The notes beneath the pieces are model-generated. The model saw only the letters and a program-made list of their open reading frames with translations. It did no database searches and had not been told where the DNA came from. The translations under genes were made by a program, and so were the position numbers. Below are positions 45,230-56,541 of a stretch of 64,000 nt of DNA, one piece after another (within the stretch, counting starts at the first letter, position 1; each line of letters opens with the position of its first letter). This stretch comes from Saururus chinensis (lineage: Eukaryota; Streptophyta; Magnoliopsida; Piperales; Saururaceae), in contig CP141149.1 in the NCBI GenBank assembly GCA_035235625.1, positions 9,082,893 through 9,146,892 of the forward strand. The letters run 5' to 3'.

Positions 45230-46006
45230 AATTTAATGTAAAAATTTCTATTTGCCTTAAACTAGCTAATTTGTTGCAAAAGGTATATACTTTTTGTGAT
45301 AAATTTCTTAAATTCTCTCAAACATATAGCTAGGATATTTTTAGCTTTTTTCTTTCAAATAAAATAAAATGAAGCCTATTTGGGACACATTTTGAATTTT
45401 GTTGAAAAAATCAATACAATTTGCTACAAAACTTCTTATCTCAAATAATCAAATAGTATTTGCGACGAATTAGGGTTGTTGTTGCAAATGCTCTCTTGTT
45501 TTTTCAAAGTACATCTTTTTGGGATGAGTTTTCAAATTGGTCCCAAGATGTGAGTTTTACAAACAAATATTTATTTCTGGCAAATCGTTTAGTTGTAGTG
45601 CTTTTGCGATGACTACTAAAATTTGTCCCAAAAGCATTTTAAAAGATTATTATTATTATTATAAAATATTAATGAGAATTTTTTAGGACAAACTACACAT
45701 TTTATCACTAAAAGGCTAAGACCTTTTGCGACAAAACGAAATTTTGTTGCAAAACATATAGACATTTTGTAATGAATTCCCTTTGTCGTAAAAAAGCGGG
45801 GTTTTTTGCAACAAATTGAAGCATTCGTCGTAAAAGAACTAACCTTTAGCGACAAAATAACCCATTTGTTGCAAAAAAATCACCTTTTGCAAGGGCACCA
45901 ACTTTTCGCAATAAGTTCCTAAAATTGTCGCAAATGATATACAATTAACGACAAATCTTGTTTGTGGCAAAAAAATTTGTTCCAAAAGGGTCTTTTTGTT
46001 GTAGTG
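45230..46006. mobile_element. CACTA-like terminus with TTTGTCGCAAA subterminal repeats
   Basis: Many variants of TTTTGCGACAAA / TTTGTTGCAAAA in both orientations from about 45280 to 45980. They end at 46006 in TCTTTTTGTTGTAGTG, whose complement CACTACAACAAAAAGA is the standard form of a plant CACTA (En/Spm) terminal inverted repeat. A second TTGTAGTG ends at 45600. A partner end of similar form lies at 36579, but the 3-bp flanks (cag and gtg) do not match, so pairing is unproven. No transposase frame is seen. Confidence 0.6.
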
Positions 46007-46410
46007 GTGGTGGTGATGCTCCACCAGGAGGAAGAAACAGAGTTCGGGTGAAAAACCATGGCTTTCTATTGGTTGTCAATTACAGCAGCAGCCCACTTTC
46101 CCAAAGAGGTCATCTCTTCACCAAAGCTTGATGGTGCTCCCTAGGCTGAGACCAGTAGTCACTTTCACCATTTAGACAGCTACTGGCTACGCATGGGGCA
46201 AAGGAAGTATAATCCCCTCAATTTCGACCAACCAGCATGACAAATTGCGGATTGGCCTTGAGGCTATCTATTCCTGCCATGGCCAATTCCCATCTTCACA
46301 ACGCTTGCATGTGATGTTGTTCCAGTCCGGTCTTATGTGGAGAAGGTGTTGACAAGCCTCTGGCCATTCATGATGGCTCCACCTGCCCAAAATAAATATT
46401 ATATATTTCT
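46007..46410. other. Unassigned, moderately complex sequence
   Basis: Higher-complexity DNA (for example around 46060-46380) with short frames only and no motif I recognise. It might be flanking host DNA or decayed coding sequence. Confidence 0.3.
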
Positions 46411-46419
46411 TTATTGAAT

Positions 46420-46633
46420 GAGTCTCGTTTATATGAGCCCGGGCTCATATACGCCTATGTGAGCCTGGGCTTTATGGACCGTCGGATTTACATCCGGCAG
46501 CTCATAATACTCATGGGTTTATAATTCTCATGAAACTCATGAGTATTATGGGCCGCCGGATGTAAATCCGATGGCCCATAGAGCCCGGGCTCACATAGGT
46601 ATATATGAGCCTGGGCTCATATAAACTTTTTCC
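46420..46633. mobile_element. Mutator-type fold-back MITE, 214 bp, 9-bp TSD ttattgaat
   Basis: Flanked by identical ttattgaat (46411-46419 and 46634-46642), the 9-bp duplication typical of Mutator-like elements. Nearly the whole element is two inverted arms: 'GTTTATATGAGCCCGGGCTC' from 46427 is mirrored by the end at 46626, and the arms extend about 95 bases through CGGATTTACATCCGGC-like sequence. The outermost seven bases differ between ends (GAGTCTC and the complement of TTTTTCC). No coding capacity. Confidence 0.88.
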
Positions 46634-46642
46634 TTATTGAAT

Positions 46643-47079
46643 TTACATTAGGAAATGTGCTCTAATTTAAACAACTTAAGGCTGGCTTTCTCATCCCCCA
46701 AAAGCACCCCCTAATAATACCCATGGTGGCTTTTATTAAAAAGGGGATTAGTGTTCTTAGTTCCCTAAGGAACATGGCAAAAATGACCCTATAATAGGCA
46801 GGCCAATTGAGCTATTTTTATCTAATTTCTTTCACTTAATTTAGATGGCCCTGTAGTATGGGTGCTAATGAGACCAGCTAGCTCGTTGAGCAAGGGTGCC
46901 TTCGTAAGATCCCTAAACTTGAACTAATTTATTTTATTCCATTTAATTGCTATTGTGTAGTTTAATATCAATTCAAATCGATTTTGACGATTTTCAAAAT
47001 AAAAAATTTCTTCACATATACTGTTTTTAAGTTAATTTAAATCATTTGATTTTTTTTTGAATTTTTATTATTTTTTTCG
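46643..47079. other. Unassigned; may include the start of the family-C 5' LTR
   Basis: No open frame. The 5' boundary of the long LTR must lie here or just downstream, but the matching part of the 3' LTR is deleted, so the start cannot be fixed by comparison. Confidence 0.35.
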
Positions 47080-50000
47080 AAAGTTAGGGGCGGGACCCAC
47101 TGTGGGCCCCACGTGCAAAATTGGTATTTTTAGTTCTAAATGACCCTACCATCAACCTAAGGCATAAAATAATTAATTCAAAATTTTCAAACTTCAATTT
47201 GGGTTTAAATAAGCAAGATTTTACAATTTTAGTGTAAACCCTATTTGTAGCCCACTAATTAATTAAGTTTACCCCACCTTTTACTATAAAAGGAAAAGAG
47301 GAACTACTTTACTAATTGGGAAAGGGCTAAGACCTAGAGCTTAGCAGCCTAATCCCTATTTTCCTAAAAGAGAAATGATATTAAGGTATGGATTTGCTTA
47401 ATTTTTCATTAATCTTTTAGGGTTCTTTCCTAAATCTTTCAGACCCCTTCTTTTTCTTTAGATTAATCTCGATTTCTACTCAAAATCTAATGATTAAGGT
47501 CTCTATTTGAAAACCTAATTATGTAAATTTTGTTTTTAAGTCTCTTGAACCCTACATCTACTGGTTCTTGAAGGTTTTAGGTGTTTAAAATTAGATTTAT
47601 GAAGATATTAATAAAAAGCCTTTTGTTGGGTAGGTTTTGAAGGTGTTAAATAATTCAAGTTAAGAAGTTGCTGGAAGGTAAGTGTTTTGGTCCTAAACAT
47701 TATTGTGATTTCATATTCTAGTTTTGATAGAGTTTAAAATGGGTTCCATAGTTATGAGCTTTAATGGTGATTTGAGAAATGCTTAATCTTTGATGAGATT
47801 TCATAAGATTTTTGTTCAGTAATGTCTAGATTTGAAATTCTCTAAGCATGGATTGGATTATCACGATGTTTGGGAGTGTGATTAGGTAGTTTAAGAAGTG
47901 TATGTGAAGTTTCAGTTTTTATTTTGAAGTAGAGAAGACGAACCAGAGATTACCGTTATGGCGATCGAACGGCCAGAGAGGCCGATCGAACGACCAGGCA
48001 TTTGAACGGCCATGTAGCGCGTTTGAATGCTAACACTACAGTTTGGTTACTTTTGTATATATTGCTTATTTTAGTATTTTTTTCCTTGAGCATCATTTCT
48101 TGTGACTTTGATGAGTAATGTATGCTATGATAAGCTACTAGAAGATTATAAATTGATGTTGAAGGCCATGATGAATGCCTATGTTTTAAGTGGACTTTAT
48201 GTTAATCGGTTGAGCATGTTATAAATTAGTGTATTCAATCCATGATTGAGTGATTCACTATATTTTAGTATAATTCCATAAAAGTTTATAGCATGGGAAT
48301 GGAATTATATGTCTTCACATATCATTATTAAATTAGGAGTGAATGATGATGTCATGTCTAGCTTCAAGTGTGGTACAAATATGCATATATAAGTTTAGCA
48401 TGAAGTTGTACTTGATTTGAATGGTGCTTTATAATTATTTCACCCATGATTTTAGTAGCAACCATGATTAGATGTTAATGTGCATGTGTTCGGTATGATG
48501 ATGAGTTATTTACAGGGTATGTTCATATGCTTAGAATTAAATGTTTCTACCATATACACACACATGTGGGGGATGATTACGATGATGCTTGGTATTATGG
48601 TTATAATTGATGCATGGGGGGCTGATGAGAGGACATATCATGAATTAAGATTTGTATATGTCTTGCCTACGTATGTACCATATTGCATGCATCGTGAAAT
48701 GGATTTATGAATGAGACTTTATTGAGATTAGCTATGGTTGATCAATTGGATCCAATGATGTGAGATTGCGTGCTGAATTAATCGATCTTTGGCTTATTAG
48801 AAATTGGTTGGTCTGAAAGAACATGATTTTGATTTAAGTTCATGTGTGGAACAAGGACACTCCTTGGTTGAGTCGGTCTAATTATATGTTGAGTTGAGTT
48901 GAATGGTGATGAGTTGTGTACTTGTCATGTGGTTGAAATTTCTTTAGATAGTCATCTCGACCCTGAGAATCCAGAGTGGTACACCTTTTTGCACTGGCTA
49001 CCACGTGTTCTAAGTTCCCTGTGTAGGAATTCAGACACTTCCCGCCACAGGAGATATCGAGGGTGAACACACCTGCTCTAGGTTCTCTGTGTAAGATTTG
49101 AATATCCTTGGCCAGGATTGTCCTGGGCGAGCATACTTAGGGGCTGACTACCCTAAGCACTTTATGTTTCCTTCGTGGAAATTAGACTATGTCCAGCCCA
49201 TGTGGCATGATTGTATGATTGTATTTCTCTCCATGATGGAGACATTCACCATTTGTTGATGATGCATGTGTATAAGATAATATTTTGCCCAGGTTACATA
49301 GGTTGTGTAGGGATAATTAAGATTATATGACACATGTTAGTATGATTTATTATGCATGATTTAGTATCGTGTGATTAAGGCTCTTATTGTGCAGGGTGAA
49401 TGATTTATGGATGAATGGTATAAATATGCATTATGTGTTTATGTGTTGAAGACACGTGTTATGCAGGTTAAATATTATGAAGGAGAATGGCTTGATATGC
49501 ATGATTATGGATGTGATTGTGTGAAAATCACATTTTATGTAGGATGGATGTTATGTCATAATGTGATTATGCATGCCATGATTAGTATGTATGAGATACT
49601 GACATGCAGGATGATTACGTATGGATAAATAAGGGTATGGTAAGGGATTTAATCATTAATGGTGATATTATATGAAATTTGGATCTGAATTACCATGTTG
49701 ATATGCCATGGTTATTTTCTGATTATCATTACTGCATTTCAAACCTTACTAAGTTTTACTCACCTCTCTTTCTGTGTTTTATTTTGGGGTTGCATGGCAT
49801 GACATGCAGTTAATCAAGATTCCTTGTATGAGGGACGATCGGTATATACATGGGAGTATGCAGGGATGCCTTTGGATGTTATTTTGTGTTTTGATTTATG
49901 CCATCGTGATCATAAAACACTTTGTACAGATGATTATGTTTCAGACTCATGTTTATCAGATGCTTTTAGACTTGTCTAAGATTTTCTTATTTGAGCTATG

Positions 50001-50243
50001 TTTAGGCTCATAATGTTAAATGTGTGTGTTACATTTGAGGATTTATTTTATATATGTTATCCTCTTTTATTTTACCTTATTTCCCTTACACAAAGGACTA
50101 AAGGTGTGTGAGTCCAAGTTTATGTTAAATTACCCAAATAAGGGGTTAAAGTTTTCTACAATGTAATTTAGTCGCCTTCGTGTGCTTACGACTGGCCACT
50201 AAACCTAGTTCGGCTCGGGTCAGGCTGGCACCGGGGCATTCCA
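47080..50243 (+). repeat. 5' LTR of the Tekay/Del-type element (family C)
   Basis: At least 3.16 kb. 47085-47290 matches 54065-54270, and 48040-50243 matches 58785-60880 at high similarity (for example 'TATGATGAGTTATTTAC' and 'CACACACATGTGGGGG' words), both in direct orientation. It ends ...CCGGGGCATTCCA just before the PBS. The start is uncertain (46870-47085). Long LTRs are usual for Tekay/Del elements. Open frames inside (48480-48710, 49407-49628, 49774-50013) are non-coding LTR sequence. Confidence 0.8.
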
Positions 50244-50252
50244 GATTGTTTT

Positions 50253-50264
50253 TGGTATCGGAGC
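50253..50264 (+). other. Primer-binding site, initiator tRNA-Met type
   Basis: TGGTATCGGAGC, nine bases after the LTR end, complementary to initiator tRNA-Met except for one base. Identical to the PBS of the Reina-type element at 38146-38157. Confidence 0.85.
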
Positions 50265-50519
50265 ACCTCTTTGTTCAAGAGTAAAAAAGGTTAGGTGATG
50301 AGTCTTAATGGTTAATGGGTTGTGAGATGATCAAGGTCTAGACATAATTAGTGATGTGGAATTTCATTAGTTGTTTGTCTTGAATGTTTCCTTGTTTGAT
50401 TGTGCTGTTTGTTTGGTTTGGTTGCTTGTGTTTCCTTGAGTTTTTAGGCTTTATGATTAATGTCTGGTTGTTTTGTAGATAGTTGGCTATAATCATGCAG
50501 GTGCTATAAACCATCATGG

Positions 50520-51340
50520 TGCTAGAGACCCTAGGGTCGACAATATGTTGACTTCCATTGAGAGGTTAACAGAGGTTGTCTAGGCTAAGAATGCGAGTGG
50601 CGGCAAGTATGAGTTTGTTTCACTCGAGGCATTCAAGAAACTTAGCTTTCCTAGCTTCAAGGGTGGGTTAGATGCTTCAGAGGCAAATAACTGAAGACTC
50701 CATATGGAGAAGATCTTTAGTACCCCACGTTGCCTATAGGAGGAGGAGACTCGACTTGCAGTCTTCACATTCAAGGGTGAAGCTCAGAGATGGTGGTTGT
50801 CGATGGAGCGATAGAGGTTTTAGGGTCACGTGGATATCCCTTGGAAGGAGTTCTTGTCTGATTTCAATGACAAGTACTTTCCTCTCCATGTGTGAGAAAA
50901 GAAGGAGTTCTTGAGCCTTCAGATGGGATCCATGTCAGTCTTAGCCTATGAGATTAAGTTTGTTGAGCTCGAGTGCTTCGCACCTCACTTCTTTGGTGAT
51001 GAGTACAAGCATGCAAGGAATTTCGAGAATGGACTGAGGCCCTTCATCAAAGGCTAAGTGGTACCCTTCTGACATAAGACCTTAGCAGAGGTGATTGAGA
51101 CTACTATCGTCGTGGAGCGGGACTTGGATTATTACATGAGGAAGAGGGGACAACAACTCAAGAGTCCGAGACAAGAGGATTTTCATAACCTCTGGAACCA
51201 TAAGCATTGTGAGTGTCATCATGCGACACATACATACTCACTAGGTGCAGCAGGACCACCTTGACGGCTGTGCTAGGGTGACTTGCTATGGATGTCGGCA
51301 GAAGGTGCACTATGCTAACCAGTGTCCTCAAGAGGCTAAC
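50520..51340 (+). pseudogene. Tekay/Del-type gag
   Basis: Capsid region recognised by 'FKKLSFPSFKGGLDASEANN' (about 50631-50690), 'LAVFTFKGEAQRWW' (50755-50795), 'FLSDFNDKYFPL' (50850-50888), 'FENGLRPFIKG' (51022-51055) and 'ERDLDYYMR' (51115-51145). Then comes an intact nucleocapsid knuckle, C-Y-G-C-R-Q-K-V-H-Y-A-N-Q-C (about 51284-51325). About eight in-frame stops (mixed TAG, TGA, TAA) break it. It follows the PBS by about 250 bases. Non-functional. Confidence 0.8.
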
Positions 51341-51559
51341 AGTGCACAGAGACATCCACCGGTGCCACCTAACGCTGGTCCCAGGCAACAGGGAGCACCA
51401 TAGGCGAGGCCTCAGACTAGACCACCGACTGGGCAGCAAGATGCTAAGTGGAAGAGGCCAACTAATAATGGGAGAGTGTTTGCTACATTGGCACAGGAGG
51501 CAGCCAACTCCTCGGGCATGGTGGAAGTACGATCCTCATTGCTTCCCACTATGCTAGAG

Positions 51560-52200
51560 TATTATTTGATACCGGTTCCTCTCATTCTTTCATCTCCCCG
51601 CATTTTACTCATGAGATTGGTGTTGGTCATAAATTTTTGTCTATTCCTTTACGAGTGTCTACACCTTTGTGTTCACTTCATACGGAGGAGTATATTGAGA
51701 TGGTTTCCATGATGATTGATGGGCATGAGTTGCATGTTGACTTGATTATATTGCCGATGATTGATTTTAATGTGACTTTTGGCATGGATATGATATCTAA
51801 GTATCATGTGCATGTGGATTGTCAAGGAAGAAAGGTGATGTTTGAATTGCTAGGAGCTAAGTCTTTTATCTTTCAAGGGGTTAAGCGTCCTAGTGACAAG
51901 CTCTTGGTATCTTCATCCAAAGCTAAGAAGTGGATTAATAAGGGATGCGAGGCTTTCCTTGCCAGTGTCTTGGGAATGAACGCAGAGTTACCTTCTTTGG
52001 ATTATGTTCAAGTTGTAGCGGAGTTTTCTTATGTCTTCCCTAATGACTTATCGGGTTTGCCAATGGAGAGGGAGATAGAGTTCTACATTGATCTCATTCA
52101 AAGCACTAATCCTATTTCCAAAGCTCCCTATCATATGGGTCTAGATAAACTCAAGGAGCTCAAGCTCAACTGCAAGACCTAATGGATAAGGGTTACATCA
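51560..52200 (+). pseudogene. Tekay/Del-type aspartic protease and RT entry region
   Basis: The protease loop 'FDTGSSHSFIS' (D-T-G-S-S, about 51566-51600) is intact. A 181-codon open frame (51637-52182) carries 'MIDFNVTFGMDMISKYHVHVDC' (the hydrophobic-G-M-D-W/M block after the protease), 'VFPNDLSGLPMEREIEFYIDL' and 'PISKAPYHM', the standard lead into RT. A one-base shift near 52155-52175 breaks the frame before '[19 protein letters not shown]'. Confidence 0.82.
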
Positions 52201-52980
52201 GGCCGAGTGCATCTCCCTGGGGCACGCCGGTCTTATTTGTATAGAAGAAGGATGGTTCTTTTCGGTTGTGTATCGACTACCGAATGCTAAATCAAGTAAC
52301 CATAAGAAACAAGTACCCTTTACCCAGGTTTGATGATTTATTTGATTAATTACAACAAACACAGGTCTTCTCTAAGATCGATTTGATATCGGGTTATCAC
52401 CAACTTAGGATCCGTCTGTACCATGTGTCAAAGACAACATTCCATACCCGATATGGGGATTATGAGTTCCTAGTGATGCCTTTTGGTCTCACCAATGCAC
52501 CAGCCTCGTTCATGGATCTGAGAATCGAGTCTTCCAGCCTTATCTTGATCGATTTTTTATTATATTTGTGGCTGATATTCTGATCTATTTGGCCAATGAG
52601 GAGGAACATGAAGCACATTTGAGAATCATTTTGTAAACTTTACGGGAGCATCAGCTCTTTGCAAAGTTTGACAAATGTGAATTTTGGCTTAAGAAGGTGC
52701 ATTTCCTTGATCATGTTATATCAAAAGATGGTGTAGTGGTTGATGCCTTGAAAGTCGAAGCTGTGTTGAAATGGGAGCAACCGAAAAGTGCATCAGAGGT
52801 TCGAAGTTTCTTAGGGCATGCCAGGTACTACCATTGGTTCATTAAGGATTGCTCTAACATTGCAAGCCCTATGACCAACCTGACCAGGAAAAATGAGAAG
52901 TTTGAGTGGAATCAAGCATATGAAGAAAACTTCCAAGAGTTGAAGATGAGATTGACTTCATCTCTGGTTTTGACCTAGCC
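52165..52980 (+). pseudogene. Tekay/Del-type reverse transcriptase, catalytic Asp lost
   Basis: Blocks: '[19 protein letters not shown]' (from 52180), '[20 protein letters not shown]' (52260-52320), '[15 protein letters not shown]' (52371-52415), '[20 protein letters not shown]' (52459-52518). After a frame change the active-site region reads F-V-A-D-I-L, where the family has F-I-D-D-I-L, so the first Asp of the box is Ala (GAT to GCT). 'GVVVDALKVEAVLKW' and 'EVRSFLGHARYYHWFIKDCS' (52731-52860) complete the domain. Stops at 52243 and 52343 regions. Confidence 0.85.
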
Positions 52981-53383
52981 TTCTGGGAGTGGCGGATATG
53001 TGGTCTATAGTGATGCTTCACTTCATGGTTTGAGTTGTGTTCTTATGCAGCACAGAAGAGTGGTAGCTTATGCATCTCAATAGCTTAGAGTGCACGAGCG
53101 AAACTACCCCACTCATGACTTGGAGTTAGTGGCCATGGTCTTTACATTGAAGATTTGGCGGCACTATCTTTATGGTGAGAAGTTTGAAGTGTTTACTGAT
53201 CACAAGAGATTGAAGTACTTATTCACTCTGAGGGACTTGAACATGAGGCAAAGGAGATTATTAGAGTTCCTTAAGTATTATGATTTCACTATCTCTTATC
53301 ATCCTGATAAAGATAATGTGGTGGCGTATGCCTTGAGTAGAAAAACATCCACTTCGATAGCTTGTATGCGTGTTCGAGAATGA
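52981..53383 (+). pseudogene. Tekay/Del-type RNase H, one acidic residue lost
   Basis: 'GGYVVYSDASLHGLSCVLMQ' (first Asp present), a TAG after 'YASQ' (53082-53084), then a 97-codon open frame: '[21 protein letters not shown]' (Glu), '[15 protein letters not shown]' (Asp), '[14 protein letters not shown]', and '[12 protein letters not shown]', where the family has V-A-D-A-L-S-R. The last catalytic Asp is therefore Tyr. Confidence 0.85.
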
Positions 53384-54070
53384 CTCTTATATGAGGATGC
53401 CATTGAGCTTAAGCTGGAGTTAGCTTTGGAGAATACTTGTAGTTGGTTTGTCAACCTTTCCATAAGCTCTAACTTGGTTGATGTTGTAGTTGAAGCTCAA
53501 AAGAAATATGAGGAGACTCAAGTCTTTAAGGCTAAGTTGAAGGAGAAGGCGGTGATTGACTTCAAGGAGAGGCCCGATGGGAGTTTAACTTATAGAGGCC
53601 GATTGTGTGTACCAAACTCCTTGGAGCTTAAGGACAATATCTTGTCAGAGGCACATCACTCTAGGTTTTCCGTCCACCTGGGGGGAACTAAGATGTAACA
53701 CGATGTGAAGAGGACTGTTTGTTTAAGTGATATGAAGAGGGACATTGCTTCTTTTGTGTCCAAATGCCTTGTTTGTCAACAAGTGAAGGCGGAACATCGT
53801 CATCCGGGGGGTTTGCTATAACCTCTTCCTATTCCAAAGTGGAAGTGGGAGAATGTGGCTATGGACTTTGTTTCTGGACTTCCTAGATCACCAAGAGGTA
53901 ACAATATGGTGTGGTTCATCGTTGACGACTCACCAAGTTCGCACACTTTCATGCGATAAGGATGACTACTTCTCTTGATGCACTAGCTGCCTTGTATATG
54001 AAGGAGGTTGTACAGTTGCATGGTATTCTAGTGTTTATTATTTCCAACCGTGATCCTCGCTTCACCATGG
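53384..54070 (+). pseudogene. Tekay/Del-type integrase, truncated in the catalytic core
   Basis: The linker and zinc domain 'EAHHSRFSVHLGGTKM' ... 'KCLVCQQVKAEHRHPGGLL' (53648-53818) keep the H and C ligands. '[21 protein letters not shown]' (53840-53900) holds the first catalytic Asp. The core ends at 'SNRDPRFT' (about 54038-54065), the second Asp block, where the sequence jumps straight into LTR sequence ('GGGCCCCACGTAC'). The third catalytic residue, the integrase C-terminus and any chromodomain are deleted together with the start of the 3' LTR. Confidence 0.85.
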
Positions 54071-54892
54071 GCCCCACGTACAAAAATGGGATTTTTAGTC
54101 CAAAATGATGCTAACATCAACCTAAGATATAAAATAATTATTTTAAAATTTTTAAACTTCAATTTGGCTTTCAATAAGCAAGATTTGCCATTTTTAGTGT
54201 AAAACCCTGTTTGTACCCCTCTAATTAATTAGATTTACCCCACCATTTACTATTGAAAAAAAAGGCCAACCACTTTACCGATTGGGAAAAGGCTAAGACC
54301 TGGAGCTTAGGAGCTTAATCCTCATTTACTAAAAGAGAAAGGAGATTGAGGTATGGATTTTCTTAATATGTCATTAATCTTTTAGGGTTTTTCCTAAATC
54401 TTTCAAACCCTTTTTTTGCTTTGGATTAAAAATGACGCTAACATCAACCTGAGATATAAAATAATTATTTCAAAATTTTTAAACTTTAATTTGGCTTCAA
54501 ATAAGCAAGATTTGCCATTTTTAGTGTAAAACCCTATTTGTGCCCCTCTAATTAATTAGGTTTACCCTACCCTTTACTATAGAAAGAAAAGGCCAACTAC
54601 TTTACCAATTGGGAAAAGGCTGAGACCTGGAGCTTAGGAGCCTAATCCTCATTTACTAAAAGAGAAAGGAGATTAAGGTATGAATTTTTTTAATATGTCA
54701 TTAATCTTTTAGGGTTTTTCCTAAATCTTTCGAACCTTTTTTTTTTGCTTTGGATTAAAAATGACGCTAACATCAACCTAAGATATAAAATAATTATTTT
54801 AAAATTTTCAAACTTCAATTTGGCTTTAAATAAGCAAGATTTGTCATTTTTAGTGTAAAGTGGAAAATGCTAACCACTTTACTGATAAGTAT
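54071..54892 (+). repeat. Family-C 3' LTR, left part, with ~330-bp tandem triplication
   Basis: Matches 47085-47300 of the 5' LTR, but the block starting at 'GCTAACATCAACCTAAGATATAAAATAATTA' occurs three times (54110, 54435, 54766), about 325-331 bases apart, the last one partial. The 5' LTR has it once. Interrupted at 54893 by the Athila/Tat-type element. Confidence 0.85.
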
Positions 54893-56056
54893 AATTTATA
54901 CGTTATTTTATCCTTAATTATTCTATTTTTTTAGTCTCATTTAAGAGTTAATATAGGTTAAATAATTAGAAATTAAATTTAATTAGGTTAGAAAAAGCTT
55001 CCATGATGATTTGAATTAAATTGGCTTATTTTGCAAATTCTTCATTGGCGTTCGAGCGGGGTCACTTACCGTTCAATCGGGATAACGTGATTTTGAAAAA
55101 AATACAATTTAAGAGTTCGAATGGGCATGCAGGGCGTTCGAACAGTATAACACGCAATTTCCTTGTTTTAGCCAATTTTGACTCTTTTTCATATACAACT
55201 TCTTCCTATGGTTCTTATGCCTATATAAAGACATATTTGGCTCGAAATTTGGGGGATTCTAGTAGATTTTCTGAAGAGAAAAAGGAAGAAGAAGATGGAA
55301 GAGAACTCAAAGCTTTCAATGGAGATTTAAGTGCTTTCTTCTACAATAAAAGGCTAGACTTATCTTTTACTTAGGAGTGGATGAAGCTATAGATAAGTTT
55401 CAGTTTCTTTTCTTTTTAATTTAGATCTCAGTTGTGAATGATGACAATTGTATGATATGGATTTCCTTTTTAATGAAAGAGCTTTTCATGTTTATTCAAG
55501 TCTATGTTGATTTATTATCTTGTAGATGATAGATTGATGTGGTTTTGATATTTTCATCGATTCTAATTTCTGTGATTTAGATGAGATGGTCATACAATAG
55601 TTTTAATGTTTAGATAATTAATGACTTAGATGAGTTATACTAAGATTAGACGGGTCATGCCTATAGCTAGCTTAGTGTAGATGATTCGTGCTATTGTCAA
55701 AGATAGTTCATGCCATGGAATTTAATTAATGATTCTTTCTGAAGTAATTCTAGCTTGTAGTTGAGAATACTAGTTCATATTCACATTAGATTTAGGTTAA
55801 AAGTTAAGGAATTGTTATGGTTCTATAGTGGATTCGATTTCCTAAGTAAATTCCATCAAATTAATCTCTTATTTTTAATCTAGTTGATTCCTTTCTTTTG
55901 CTTAATTTGAGTTTAAGTTTGTTTTAGTTTTCTATTAGCAAATTCCTCTTTAGATTTAGTGATAATCCATCCGTCCTTAAGGTTCGACAACCCTTAAATA
56001 CTTATCCTAGTACAATTACCTTGTACACTTGCAAAGGGTTTAATTATAAACGATCA
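54893..56056 (+). repeat. 5' LTR of the nested Athila/Tat-type element, 1164 bp
   Basis: TGATAAGTATAATTTATACG ... TATAAACGATCA, followed after six bases by the PBS. A TATA-like CTATATAAAG is at 55211-55220. The part 55650-55938 recurs at 58496-58784. The open frame at 55021-55374 lies across the TATA region and is probably not coding. Confidence 0.85.
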
Positions 56057-56062
56057 AGTTTT

Positions 56063-56080
56063 TGGCGCCGTTACCGGGGA
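56063..56080 (+). other. Primer-binding site, TGGCGCC type
   Basis: TGGCGCCGTTACCGGGGA, the form typical of plant Athila/Tat elements, usually attributed to tRNA-Asp priming. One base differs from the common TGGCGCCGTTGCCGGGGA. Confidence 0.9.
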
Positions 56081-56541
56081 CGGTGTTGATTTGTACTAAA
56101 TTAGTAATAGGATAATTCTATCTACTTTAGTTTCAGTTTACTTTAGTTTTTAGGTTAATTCTTAGTTTCTCACCTTCTTTTAATTTGATCTTGTAGGCTG
56201 AGTTGAAGATCGTGATCTCTACACTTGTGGCCACAAGTGGACATCAACAAGCATAGTGCTTCTCTTCGGTTTGCAAGATCCTTTTCTCTCTTTATTTTTA
56301 GATATTTTCTTAGTTAGTTTTTGCTTATTCTTCCCTTTTTTTTACACTTAAAATTGTGTGGTGTGTTTGTGGTGTATGCGTAATCGTCGCTCCTTACTCC
56401 CCCGATTAGTACCATTTGACCCTGAGCCTGAGCGGACATCTAGGAGAGCTGAGTTGCCCTCAACCTACATCCCTACACCCCTAAACTCTCCCACCAATTC
56501 CTCCTCCCACACTACTTCTACCCTCATCATCTACCCTCATC

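Noticed and set aside
48480..50013. Three small plus-strand open frames (48480, 49407, 49774) as possible genes
   Set aside because: They lie in the family-C 5' LTR, and their counterparts in the 3' LTR are interrupted.
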